NCBI GenBank assembly: GCA_035602155.1
Contig: DATNMW010000105.1
Location: forward strand, 1-34,085
Direction of reading: 5' to 3'
Length of the DNA: 34,085 bases
From: Bog-159 sp035602155
GTDB taxonomy: Bacteria > Acidobacteriota > Terriglobia > Bryobacterales > Bryobacteraceae
The position numbers and the translations under genes were made by a program. Positions 16,816-24,868 of the stretch are shown here, one piece after another. Under the pieces are notes generated by a model. It searched no databases and was not told the origin of the DNA. It saw only the letters and a list, made by a program, of their open reading frames with translations. Each line of letters starts with the position of its first letter. Position 1 is the stretch's first letter.

Positions 16816-17376
16816 TCAAGCGTTCTTGTCCGGCTTCATCACTGCAACATAGCTCAAGTTACGATAAAGCTGATTGTGGTCCAGGCCAAACCCAATCACG
16901 AAACGGTCCGGTATCTCGAAACAGCGGAACTCTACCGGGATCTGGACCAGCCTCCGGGAATTGCGGTCCAGGAACGTGCAGACAGCCAGCGAGTTGGGGC
17001 CGCGGCTGGAGAGCGCTTGCAGAAGATAGCGCAGCGTCAGCCCCGTGTCCACAATGTCCTCTACCAAAAGCACGTCTTCGTTTTCGATGCCATCGTCCAG
17101 ATCCTTGGCGATGCGCACGATGCCCGGCGCGCTGGATTTATTTGAGAACGTGGAGATAGCCAGAAAATCGATCTTCACCGGAATCTGAATGTGGCGCGCC
17201 AGCGCCGTGAGAAAGAATACCGACCCTTTGAGCACGCCCACCAGTTTGAGCGGCTTGCCCCTGTACCGCTCGCTGATTTCCGCGGCCACCTCCTCGATGC
17301 GCTGCGCAATCTGCTCCTCGGTGAACAGAATGCGTTCGATGCCGGGCGGGTCTTTGCTCGTGGCTTCGCGGCTCAT
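16816..17376 (-). CDS. hpt: Hypoxanthine phosphoribosyltransferase
   Basis: This cytoplasmic purine-salvage enzyme converts hypoxanthine (and usually guanine) with PRPP to the nucleotide. The 186-residue length is normal. Landmarks are GVLKGSVFFLTAL near 47-59 (pyrophosphate loop), the catalytic/PRPP-binding VEDIVDTGLTL at 105-115, FLDRN near 139-143, FEIPDRFVIGFGLD and the terminal YRNLSYVAV. It starts 19 bp after the stop of the cytidylate-kinase-like gene and is probably co-transcribed with it. A diverged fragment of a second copy lies at 11328-11420. Confidence 0.96.
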   Translation of the reverse strand: MSREATSKDPPGIERILFTEEQIAQRIEEVAAEISERYRGKPLKLVGVLKGSVFFLTALARHIQIPVKIDFLAISTFSNKSSAPGIVRIAKDLDDGIENEDVLLVEDIVDTGLTLRYLLQALSSRGPNSLAVCTFLDRNSRRLVQIPVEFRCFEIPDRFVIGFGLDHNQLYRNLSYVAVMKPDKNA

Positions 17377-17395
17377 GTAATTGCTCAGACCGTGC

Positions 17396-18349
17396 TCATG
17401 CCTTGGCGGACCGCTCCGCCAGCCCGTACTTGAAGATCAAATTCTCGAAATCCTTCTGGTAGAAAACCTGTACGTTCAGGTGCGGATACAACTCCCGCAA
17501 CAGCCGGATCTTGCGGTTCTTGCGTGTTACGAGCGACTGTTTCATGGTGGTCAGTTCCACGTACAGGTCGAACTCCGGCAAATAGAAATCGGGAGTGAAC
17601 GATTCGGCAATGCGTCCCTCCGCATCCCACTGTACCGGAAAATTTCGCGGCTCGTACTCCCATGCGATGCGGTAGAAATCCAGCAGGTTGGCGAAGACCC
17701 GCTCGCTCGGATGGGCGAAGGTCTTGTCCGGGAGACGCACCGCGCCGGGCGGCACGATGCCGTGTTTCGCCAGACGCAGGCGGATCTGAAACTGAATCTG
17801 CGCCTCCGCCGCCGCCGACAGAAAGCCGCGCTCCTTCAAGCCCAGCGCGCGCACGGCCCCTTGAATCGTCTCCACCATCTGTTCGGAATCCATGGATTCG
17901 GCATTCAGGATCAGATCGAACCAGTGAGGCAGCGCCGTGGCCCTGCCCGACGTGTCCTTGTATTGCGCGCGCTGCGCGGCATCCAACTCGCGCAGCAGTT
18001 GGCGGACCGCCGGGCGCTCCAACCGCCGGTCCAGCATCAGGTTGCCGATGCGCACGGAATCCGGCGCGACGATATGCACGCGCAACGTGCCGGGGAACTG
18101 GCGGGAAAGCATCTCGGCGCCCGCCGCGCAATATACCATGTGGTGAACGGTCGCCAACCGCGCCAGGATCGACGCCACCAGGTCGGGACGCGCCTTCCGC
18201 GGCACCTCGGCATCCGCGCCGAATTCGCGCTCGATGAGCCCGTGAATCCGCGATTCATTGACCAACTCGAACTCGAGGCGATGCGCGGAGAGGCGCGCCA
18301 CTTCTTCAAACCGGCAACCCGGCTGTCCGGAAACGGCGATCAACGCCAT
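17396..18349 (-). CDS. Cytidylate-kinase-like protein fused to a PD-(D/E)XK-like domain
   Basis: A 317-residue protein just upstream of hpt. The N-terminal ~180 residues resemble the cytidylate-kinase-like P-loop family: ALIAVSGQPGCRFEEVARL at the start, a YCAAGAEML strand and a central R-rich region. The loop lacks a lysine-serine/threonine pair, as in relatives that read GGRE. The C-terminal ~100 residues look like a restriction-endonuclease-type fold: PSERVFANLL (E216), FTPDFYLPEFDLYVELTTMK (D254, E265, T267, K270) and then NRKIRLLRELYP. The canonical ExK reads E-L-T, so nuclease activity is uncertain. The ATG at 18349 has only a weak upstream purine stretch. Domain assignments come from pattern recognition. 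The fusion and its link to hpt are interesting and functionally unexplained. Confidence 0.75.
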   Translation of the reverse strand: MALIAVSGQPGCRFEEVARLSAHRLEFELVNESRIHGLIEREFGADAEVPRKARPDLVASILARLATVHHMVYCAAGAEMLSRQFPGTLRVHIVAPDSVRIGNLMLDRRLERPAVRQLLRELDAAQRAQYKDTSGRATALPHWFDLILNAESMDSEQMVETIQGAVRALGLKERGFLSAAAEAQIQFQIRLRLAKHGIVPPGAVRLPDKTFAHPSERVFANLLDFYRIAWEYEPRNFPVQWDAEGRIAESFTPDFYLPEFDLYVELTTMKQSLVTRKNRKIRLLRELYPHLNVQVFYQKDFENLIFKYGLAERSAKA

Positions 18350-18404
18350 GTCATTAGCTCATAATATCAAGGTGACGCAGTACGTCGCGTGTTAACATCG
18401 TCCC

Positions 18405-20093
18405 TTGAAGAGATCGACCGGTCTCGCCTTATTCCTAGCCATGGCGCTGCTGTTTTTCATCGCCAATCGCGGCGCTTACAAGGGTTTCTTCCAAGCCGAT
18501 GAGCTGGATAGCTTGGGCTGGACGCCTCAGGTTCCGATGGCCTCGTTCGCCAAGGATCTCGTAAGCCCGGTCTACAATTCCCTGAATTTCCGGCCGGTGG
18601 GCCACCTCTATTTCCGGATTGCGAGCCGCGCATTTGGCCTTGATTTTCCGGGTTATCTTGTGCCCCTCCATCTTCTCCATCTGCTCAACGTCTGGCTGTT
18701 GTGGCTGGTTCTGCGCAACGTAGGCGCCTCTCCGTTAGCGGCCTGCGCCGGCACCCTATTCTTCGCGTTCCACATGGCCGTCTTCGACGCATACTGGAAA
18801 CCCATGTACGCCTTCGATCTGTTTTGCGCCGCCTTTTGCCTGCTCAGTCTCCTGTTCTGGATCAAACGCCGTTGGCTGCTGTCGTTCCTGGCCTTTTGGC
18901 TGGCGTATAAAGGGAAGGAGTTGGCCGTGATGCTGCCCGCCGTGCTGGCGTGTTATGAACTCTGGTTCGGCAAACGCCAATGGCGGCCGCTGATCCCATT
19001 CTTCCTAGTGTCGCTCTCGTTCGGGTTGCAAGGTATCGTCAGGAACCCGAACCACGATAACGATTACACCTTCCGCTTCACGCCGGGCGCGTTGGCCGCC
19101 AGCGCGAAGTTCTACGCGGCTGAGCTGTTCGGCGTGCCTTTCGCGGGCTTCGCTCTGCTGGTGCTTCCCGGCGTCCGCCGCGATCGCCGGGTGTGGCTCG
19201 GCGTGGCGGCCACCGTGCTGTTTTTCGTCCCGCTGGTCTTTCTGCCGGGACGCCTCTTCAGCGCGTATTGGTACTTGCCGTTGATCGGGGTAGCCATGGC
19301 CTTGTCCTCCCTGGCGGATACCCGCTTCGGTGTACTCGCCGCCGTCTTCCTCGCCGCTTGGCTTCCCTGGAATTATCTCCACCTGCGCGGCTACCGCCGC
19401 CAAAAGCTGGCCCTGGATGGCGAGTACCGCGATTATGTCTCGCAGTTGCAGGCCTCTACCGCCTCGTTACAAGGCATTTCGGCATTCTTTTATGATGGCC
19501 TTCCGCCGTCGTTTCCTCCTTGGGGGGCGGGGGGGGCATTGCGTTATTTGCTGCCGGACCAGAACATAAAGGTGTATTCGATGGAAGGTTCCGCGGCGAA
19601 AGCGCTGCCGCAGGATTGCCCCATTGCGACGCTCGTCTGGACCGAGCGCAGCCGGAAGCTTTGGATCGCGGTCCACAATCCGCGCACGCCGGATTCCAGC
19701 TACGTGATGATGAACGATCAGACACCTGTCTGGCAGTTGACGTATGGCTGGTTTGGGCGTGAAGAAGGCTTTCGCTGGGCCGCGCCGCACGCCGCGGCCC
19801 GTCTGTACCGCGCGCCACGGGCCAGCCAATTCGAGGTGGTTTTGAACGTCGTTCCCCAACCGCTGGCAGGCCGCGGGCACGCCGATTTCAGCGCCTGTCT
19901 GAACGGCGTGAAGCTGGGGACTGCCCGCATGACGGAGCCGGGTCTCCACACCGTGCGCTGGCCCCTGCCGCCTGGCCCCGCCGGAACCGTCGAGGCCGAA
20001 TTTCAGTCCGATCCGCCGCTGCATGCGGGCGGCGACCGGCGCACACTAGGCGCGGCGATCGTGTCTTTCGGATTCCTGCCTTCGGTCCGGTGA
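18405..20093 (+). CDS. Multi-spanning membrane protein, possibly a GT-C type glycosyltransferase
   Basis: A 562-residue protein starting at TTG (MKRSTGLALF). No in-frame ATG exists before residue 13, and no clear ribosome site is seen. Residues 5-20 form a first TM helix, followed by a loop with FQADELDSLGW. The acidic pair in the first external loop is typical of GT-C transferases such as the PMT/ArnT-like families. About nine more hydrophobic helices run to about residue 320. The C-terminal ~230 residues are soluble and strand-rich, presumably extracytoplasmic. It diverges from the cytidylate-kinase-like gene across 55 bp. The glycosyltransferase assignment is tentative. The membrane topology is clear. 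Confidence 0.72.
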   Translation: MKRSTGLALFLAMALLFFIANRGAYKGFFQADELDSLGWTPQVPMASFAKDLVSPVYNSLNFRPVGHLYFRIASRAFGLDFPGYLVPLHLLHLLNVWLLWLVLRNVGASPLAACAGTLFFAFHMAVFDAYWKPMYAFDLFCAAFCLLSLLFWIKRRWLLSFLAFWLAYKGKELAVMLPAVLACYELWFGKRQWRPLIPFFLVSLSFGLQGIVRNPNHDNDYTFRFTPGALAASAKFYAAELFGVPFAGFALLVLPGVRRDRRVWLGVAATVLFFVPLVFLPGRLFSAYWYLPLIGVAMALSSLADTRFGVLAAVFLAAWLPWNYLHLRGYRRQKLALDGEYRDYVSQLQASTASLQGISAFFYDGLPPSFPPWGAGGALRYLLPDQNIKVYSMEGSAAKALPQDCPIATLVWTERSRKLWIAVHNPRTPDSSYVMMNDQTPVWQLTYGWFGREEGFRWAAPHAAARLYRAPRASQFEVVLNVVPQPLAGRGHADFSACLNGVKLGTARMTEPGLHTVRWPLPPGPAGTVEAEFQSDPPLHAGGDRRTLGAAIVSFGFLPSVR

Positions 20094-20400
20094 ACAAAAA
20101 GGCTACCGCGGCTGCGCGCCGATCCGCTTCCTTATGGTCTCCATTGCTATGAACATGCGTTGTCACGGTCGCAACCGCGGAAATTCAGTTTGCCTTGTGG
20201 GGCGGCCAATCTTGGCCGCGAGCCGCCTCTTAGGCGGCCAGAGCCGGCTGAAAGCCGGCTGCGGGCAGAATTGCCCGCCCCACAAACCGAACTGACCCAC
20301 TACCGCCGCGGCCCAGGAGCTTAGGCCGAAGGATGTAGCCGGTCGCTGAAAGTTGCATGTTACAATTTGGGGGCAAACCTCTTCTTCAAGGAAGCACTGC
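20094..20400. other. Intergenic region with a structured repeat
   Basis: Between the membrane protein and the Tat oxidoreductase. The centre is occupied by the hairpin-array repeat listed separately. The right end (20286-20400) must hold the promoter of the oxidoreductase. The left ~100 bp shows nothing recognisable. Confidence 0.7.
20195..20285. repeat. Four-hairpin intergenic repeat with outer stem
   Basis: An outer 11-bp stem, TTGTGGGGCGG (20195-20205) with CCGCCCCACAA (20275-20285), encloses four adjacent hairpins: GCGGCCAA/TTGGCCGC (20202-20219), GCCGCCT/AGGCGGC (20222-20238), AGCCGGCT/AGCCGGCT (20242-20260) and GCGGGCA/TGCCCGC (20261-20278). The outer stem overlaps the outermost hairpins, so alternative folds are possible. 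The right half recurs at 6877-6925. It has no coding capacity and resembles REP/BIME-like dispersed elements. Confidence 0.87.
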
Positions 20401-21819
20401 ATGGCACATGACATGGCACACGACAAGGACGTCAGCCGGCGCGATTTTGTGAAGGCGGCCAGCGCCGTCTCGGCCGTCGCCGCCGCCCTGCCGACGGCTC
20501 AAGGCGCGCCCTTCATTCAGAAAGTGCATGCCGCCAACGAACAGGTGCAGTACGGCTTTATCGGCACCGGAAGCCGCGGCACATACCTGCTCAAACATCT
20601 CCACGAAACCGATGCGGGCCGCTGCATTGCAGTGTGCGACAACTGGGACGTCAACCTGAAGAAGGGTGTGGACACCGCCGGTAACAATCCGGCGGCATAC
20701 AAGGACTATCGCGAGCTGCTGGCGCGCAAGGACATCGACGCCGTGCTGATCGCCGTGCCGCTCTACGAGCATTTTCCGATCACCAAAGACAGCCTGCAGG
20801 CGGGCAAGCACGTCTTCTGCGAGAAGAGCCTGGTACACAAGGCGGAGGAAGTGCACGCGCTGCGCGCGTTGGTGGCCGAGCATCCCAAGCAAGTGCTGCA
20901 GGTGGGCCTGCAGCGGCGCTACAGCCAGTTCTACCAGACGGCCAAGCAGATGATCGATCAGGGCGTGCTGGGCAACGTCACCCACATCCGCGGCCAGTGG
21001 CATCGCAACTCGGATCAGCGGCGTCCGGTGCCCGATCCCTCGATGGAGCGCAAAATCAACTGGCGCATGTACCGCGAGTACGCCGGCGGAAACACCGCCG
21101 AACTGGCCTCGCACCAGATCGATGTGGCCGATTGGATGTTCGGCTCGCCGCCCGATTACGTGATCGGCGTGGGGGGCATCGATACGTTCAAAGACGGCCG
21201 CGACGTCTACGACAACATCCAGTTGATCTACGTTTACCCCAACGGACGCAAGCTGCTGTACAGTTCCATCAGCACCAGTTCGCACCTGGACCTGCTGCAG
21301 GCGCAGCGCCAGGAGTTCGGCGAGGTGATCATGGGCACCGCCGGCGCGATCGAGATCACCATCGGCGACGATAATCATCCGGCCACGGCGCTCTGGTATC
21401 GCGAGCCCAAGCCGGTTTCGGCGCCGGAGGTAAAGAAGGCAACGGACAAGAAGGATACATTCAAGGCGGGCGCCACCATGACCACGGCGGCGGCTTCGCG
21501 TGGGATACCGCTGCTGCTGCCGAAGGATTCGGCGGAAGCCAACGACTCCTTCCTGCAACGTGAAAGCAAATTCGCGCGGCGCTGGCTCTACAGCAAGGGC
21601 ATCATGGCGCCGGAGGAGGATCGCAATCCAGTAACCGTGGAACTCGAAGACTTTTTCCTATGCTGCAAGGATCCGGCGAACCACAAGCCGAAGTCGAACC
21701 TGGAAGTCGGGCTGAACGATTCCACGGCGGTGATCCTTTCCAATCTGGCGATGGACGAGCACCGCCGCGTGGACTTCAGCGAGATGCAGACTTTGGGCCT
21801 CCGCGGCGCCCGGTCTTAG
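20401..21819 (+). CDS. Tat-exported Gfo/Idh/MocA family oxidoreductase
   Basis: The start is the ATG at 20401, with AAGGAAG 6 nt upstream. Earlier in-frame codons lie in non-coding sequence. The 472-residue product carries a twin-arginine signal (SRRDFVKAA at 12-20, then a hydrophobic stretch to about 36). A Rossmann motif, YGFIGTGSRG, follows at 51-60. The cofactor-side motif reads CEKSL where most members have EKP. The catalytic-region helix GGNTAELASHQIDVADWMFG is well conserved. Such exported NAD(P)-dependent sugar oxidoreductases are numerous in Solibacteres and Planctomycetes, and the substrate cannot be told. The first eight residues are a repeated MAHD-MAHD from a 12-bp tandem duplication. 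It ends 14 bp from the stop of a convergent peptidase gene. Confidence 0.93.
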   Translation: MAHDMAHDKDVSRRDFVKAASAVSAVAAALPTAQGAPFIQKVHAANEQVQYGFIGTGSRGTYLLKHLHETDAGRCIAVCDNWDVNLKKGVDTAGNNPAAYKDYRELLARKDIDAVLIAVPLYEHFPITKDSLQAGKHVFCEKSLVHKAEEVHALRALVAEHPKQVLQVGLQRRYSQFYQTAKQMIDQGVLGNVTHIRGQWHRNSDQRRPVPDPSMERKINWRMYREYAGGNTAELASHQIDVADWMFGSPPDYVIGVGGIDTFKDGRDVYDNIQLIYVYPNGRKLLYSSISTSSHLDLLQAQRQEFGEVIMGTAGAIEITIGDDNHPATALWYREPKPVSAPEVKKATDKKDTFKAGATMTTAAASRGIPLLLPKDSAEANDSFLQRESKFARRWLYSKGIMAPEEDRNPVTVELEDFFLCCKDPANHKPKSNLEVGLNDSTAVILSNLAMDEHRRVDFSEMQTLGLRGARS

Positions 21820-21833
21820 CGTAATGCTGGGCG

Positions 21834-23021
21834 CTACGGAGCCGCCACCAGCGCGGGGATCAGCACATTGGCTAACGGGGACCCCACGCCCGTCACATAA
21901 TCGTATCCGGGTCCGGCGGTACACAGCGCCCCGCAAGTGCCATTCTCGCCGCTGGTGATGTCATGGTAATCGGCTTCGGCATCGGCATACAAATACTTTT
22001 GCGGCCGCGTGAGCGTGGCCTTGCTATTAGCCACGCGCATTGAGTTGGCGATCGCAAACATGGCCGCCACCTCCGGTGATCCCATGCTGGTTCCGCCCAC
22101 CTGCACCCAGCCGCCCTCGCCGCTGTCGTAGATCGGAACACCGGTGCTCGGACTGGCGTCGTAGGCCACGTCCGGAACGCCGCGCTTGCCGCTGGATTGC
22201 ACTGCGTTCTGATAGCTCGGCTCCGTCTCATAGGCGCTTTGCCCTCCGCTGCTGCCGCCTTCCAGTTCGCAAATGATGGCCGACTTGCAACTCCAGGCCG
22301 TCTCGCTCTCCCATGCGCCGCCGGAGCTGAGGTTCAACGTGGTGCCGCCTACCGACACTACATACGGCGAGGCCGCGGGGTAGAAGACGCCATGGCCGCT
22401 GTCGCCGGAGGAGGCCACGAACGTCACGCCGGAAGTTTCGAAGTACTTGTCCGCGGTGGTCTCGGTGCTGAACTCATCGAATCCAAAACTCATGGAAACC
22501 ACGTTGGCGCCGTTCTCGACGGCCGTATGCACCGCCGCCAACAAGGCCGAATCGCTCTGGGTGGCCGCTTCTATGAGAATGATCTTGGCCTGCGGGGCGA
22601 TGGCGTGCGACCATTCCACGTCCAGGGACATTTCCAAGGCCCAGTCCGCGTTGCCGCCCGGCTGCGTTCCGCTAGCGTAAATCTTGGTGAAACATCCATT
22701 GGCCGTGGTGCAGGCCGGGAGCCCGAACTGGGTGTCGAAGACCCCCAGGTCGGCTTCGATATTCGGATCGTCGTAGGCATCCACCAGCGCGATGGTTTGG
22801 CCCGCACCCTGATTTTCGATCAGGTTGAATCCGTAGGCCGTTTGCATCTGCGCCGGGGTATAGCCAGTGGGCGTGGAGGCGTTCGGATTCGGGCCCTGGA
22901 AGATGCGAATGGGAAGATGCGCCTGTCGCGGGCTGCTGCCCGTACCTTGTGCTAATGCCGGAAGCGCCGCGATCAATAGCAATGCAAGATTGCGGTATAC
23001 ACCGAAGTGCTCGTGATTCAA
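21834..23021 (-). CDS. Secreted S53 (sedolisin-type) serine peptidase lacking a pro-domain
   Basis: The start is taken as TTG at 23019-23021, which has AGGAGGG about 8 nt upstream and gives a good signal peptide (LNHEHFGVYRNLALLLIAAL, cleavage near ALA-QG). The earlier ATG at 23099 adds a cysteine-rich leader ahead of that ribosome site. The 395-residue protein has the S53 catalytic set: Glu130 and Asp134 in WALEMSLDVEW, oxyanion Asp207 in VASSGDSG, and Ser312 in GGTSMGSPE. A calcium-site-like GPGYDYVTGVGSP lies near the end. Only about 30 residues separate the signal from the catalytic core, whereas typical members carry a ~150-residue pro-kumamolisin domain. It lies 138 bp downstream of the VWA gene on the same strand. 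Confidence 0.9.
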   Translation of the reverse strand: MNHEHFGVYRNLALLLIAALPALAQGTGSSPRQAHLPIRIFQGPNPNASTPTGYTPAQMQTAYGFNLIENQGAGQTIALVDAYDDPNIEADLGVFDTQFGLPACTTANGCFTKIYASGTQPGGNADWALEMSLDVEWSHAIAPQAKIILIEAATQSDSALLAAVHTAVENGANVVSMSFGFDEFSTETTADKYFETSGVTFVASSGDSGHGVFYPAASPYVVSVGGTTLNLSSGGAWESETAWSCKSAIICELEGGSSGGQSAYETEPSYQNAVQSSGKRGVPDVAYDASPSTGVPIYDSGEGGWVQVGGTSMGSPEVAAMFAIANSMRVANSKATLTRPQKYLYADAEADYHDITSGENGTCGALCTAGPGYDYVTGVGSPLANVLIPALVAAP

Positions 23022-23159
23022 TGGGATATCCCTCCTCTGTTTTGCTGCTGCCGTCAGCAGACCGGCACAGCATAACACACCCCCGGCAGGGTGGTGCAAG
23101 TACTGCCAGTTTAGGGATTGTGTCGCGGATTACACCGGGCGAACCGTCTGCCCCGCGAT

Positions 23160-24767
23160 TTACGGCTGTGAGGGGATCGTGTTGAGCGGCGCCGTGATGC
23201 TGCCCACCGCGCCAGTGGATGTGTCCCGCACCACCACCCGTATCTCGCTGGCTTGGCCGGTCGCCGGGAGCACGCGGTGGTACACCAGGCCTTCCTTTTG
23301 TATGCGGTCGTAACTCTGTTGTTTCAGTTCCAGCGCCATGGTGTCGTCCACGCCGTAGGTCTGCGCGCCGTGGGCATCCTTTTCCACGAACAGAAGGTCG
23401 AGTTTCCCGGCCCATCGGCCGCCTTGCGGGTCGAGCAGAATCGATTTCGGGTCCACGCGCAGGGTCAGGTCGAAACCCGCGCTAGTCTGGTGGACGTCGG
23501 CGCGCAGCCCGATTCCGTTAGCGTCCATCGGGCTCAGGACGGCGTCGCGCAGCGCCTGCCGCCGCAGCCCTTCGTCTTGCGGCGGAGTACTCTGGTCCAC
23601 ATAGCCCTTCCGGTATCGCAGATCCAGGTGTGGAAAGTCCACCAGCTTTACTTTCAGGTTATGAAACGAGTTGTCGAACTTGTCGTTTTGCGGGTAAAAG
23701 CCGAGCGTATAAGTGACCGCGGAATCCTCCACGGCGGTGCGGATGGCGCCCGCGATATCGTTCGTATTGGTGAACGCGCGCCCTCCCGTGCGGCTCGCCA
23801 GTTCTTCCATGGTGGACTGGTTGACATAAACGCGGGACGAAACGCGCGACGAAGCGGAAGCGACCAGCCCGCGCGCATCCACGGGATAGATAGCCAGGTT
23901 CGCGTCGTTGAGGGCGCGTATGGTCTTGGCGGCGTCGGCGGTCCAAGTCTGCTGCTGACGCGGAAAACTACTCGGGCTCATGCCGGTAGGCCCGCTACGG
24001 CCGCCGCCGCCGGCTCTTCCCCCGCCGCCTCCACCGCCCGAACCAAAGAATCCAACTTGCAAGGGAAACGCGCTCGAAACCCAGATCAGGTTCTTGCGGC
24101 CGGGCAGGGGGGCCAGGTTTTGGGCGATGTACTCGATGGCATGCAAGGTCTGCAGAATCCGGTCGTTGAGAAAGAACGCCCTTTCATAGCTGTCCCCGCC
24201 GCTCCCCAGCCACCCGCCGAGGGGATCGATCAAAGCGCTTCCGCCGGTCACGTCCGGCGCGATGTCTCCCTGATACTTTGCCAGTTTCGCAACGAGGTCG
24301 GAGGAATCCGTGGTGTAATCGTGCAGCACCCGCAGGCCGCGGGAATCCAAGGTGTAGATGGCAATGCGGTCCTCCGGCTGGATCTGCTTCAGAAACTGAA
24401 CCACCTGCTTGCGCGCGGCGGTTTGGTCGGAAAAGCGGGTATTCACGCCATCCAGCAGAATGGCGGTAACCGCCGCGGGCGTTCCGGAGCGTTGTTCGAG
24501 CTGATTGGTGAAGGTGCCCTGGGGCAACGGGGCGGACGCCGACGGGAGCATGGCCCTGGTCTCCTCCGAGAACTGCCGGATCTCCTGCCGCTTGCCGTTG
24601 TCGAAGACCTGAAAGTCCTCTTTCTTTAACCCCGGAACGGGCGCGCCGCCCTTGGTCGCAATCACGTTGATCTGCACCAGGCGCGTGGTGGTGCGGATGA
24701 TCGGTTCGGGCATCTGCGCGAGTAGTATTCCAGTGGCCAGCGCGAGCGCCGCAATCCGGAGTCGCAT
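23160..24767 (-). CDS. Secreted VWA-domain protein (acidobacterial TIGR03436 type)
   Basis: A 535-residue exported protein with signal peptide 1-17, and GGAAGGGG 6 nt before the ATG. The N-terminal VQINVIATKGGAPVPGLKKE and DFQVFDNGKRQEI are the signature of the acidobacterial VWFA-related family. The VWA fold follows from about 98. The metal site reads LLDGVNTRF rather than DxSxS, so metal binding may be lost, as in some relatives. A glycine-rich low-complexity loop sits near 250-265. The C-terminal ~150 residues are strand-rich. It shares a 101-bp divergent promoter region with a full-length S53 peptidase and is followed by the short S53 peptidase, which suggests a secretion- or surface-related cluster. 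The molecular role is unknown. Confidence 0.92.
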   Translation of the reverse strand: MRLRIAALALATGILLAQMPEPIIRTTTRLVQINVIATKGGAPVPGLKKEDFQVFDNGKRQEIRQFSEETRAMLPSASAPLPQGTFTNQLEQRSGTPAAVTAILLDGVNTRFSDQTAARKQVVQFLKQIQPEDRIAIYTLDSRGLRVLHDYTTDSSDLVAKLAKYQGDIAPDVTGGSALIDPLGGWLGSGGDSYERAFFLNDRILQTLHAIEYIAQNLAPLPGRKNLIWVSSAFPLQVGFFGSGGGGGGGRAGGGGRSGPTGMSPSSFPRQQQTWTADAAKTIRALNDANLAIYPVDARGLVASASSRVSSRVYVNQSTMEELASRTGGRAFTNTNDIAGAIRTAVEDSAVTYTLGFYPQNDKFDNSFHNLKVKLVDFPHLDLRYRKGYVDQSTPPQDEGLRRQALRDAVLSPMDANGIGLRADVHQTSAGFDLTLRVDPKSILLDPQGGRWAGKLDLLFVEKDAHGAQTYGVDDTMALELKQQSYDRIQKEGLVYHRVLPATGQASEIRVVVRDTSTGAVGSITAPLNTIPSQP

Positions 24768-24868
24768 GTTAGTCCCCTTCCACTGCTAACAACGCCTCGG
24801 AACAGGCCCTGGTTTCAGATATGTTGGCCAAAAGCCTGTGTTATCCTCTTCCGAGGAGGAATCGTCGT
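24768..24868. promoter_or_regulatory. Divergent promoter region of the VWA protein and S53 peptidase
   Basis: These 101 bp separate the divergent starts of the VWA gene and the full-length S53 peptidase. Both genes have strong ribosome sites at the edges (GGAAGGGG and GAGGAGGA). I could not assign convincing -35/-10 boxes. The arrangement suggests shared control. Confidence 0.45.

Noticed and set aside
20386..21558. Minus-strand frame of 390 codons opposite the Tat oxidoreductase
   Set aside because: It is a GC-driven shadow of a well-recognised gene. Its composition is unlike a real protein.
23253..24629. Plus-strand frame of 458 codons opposite the VWA gene
   Set aside because: Shadow of the VWA coding sequence with no domain resemblance.
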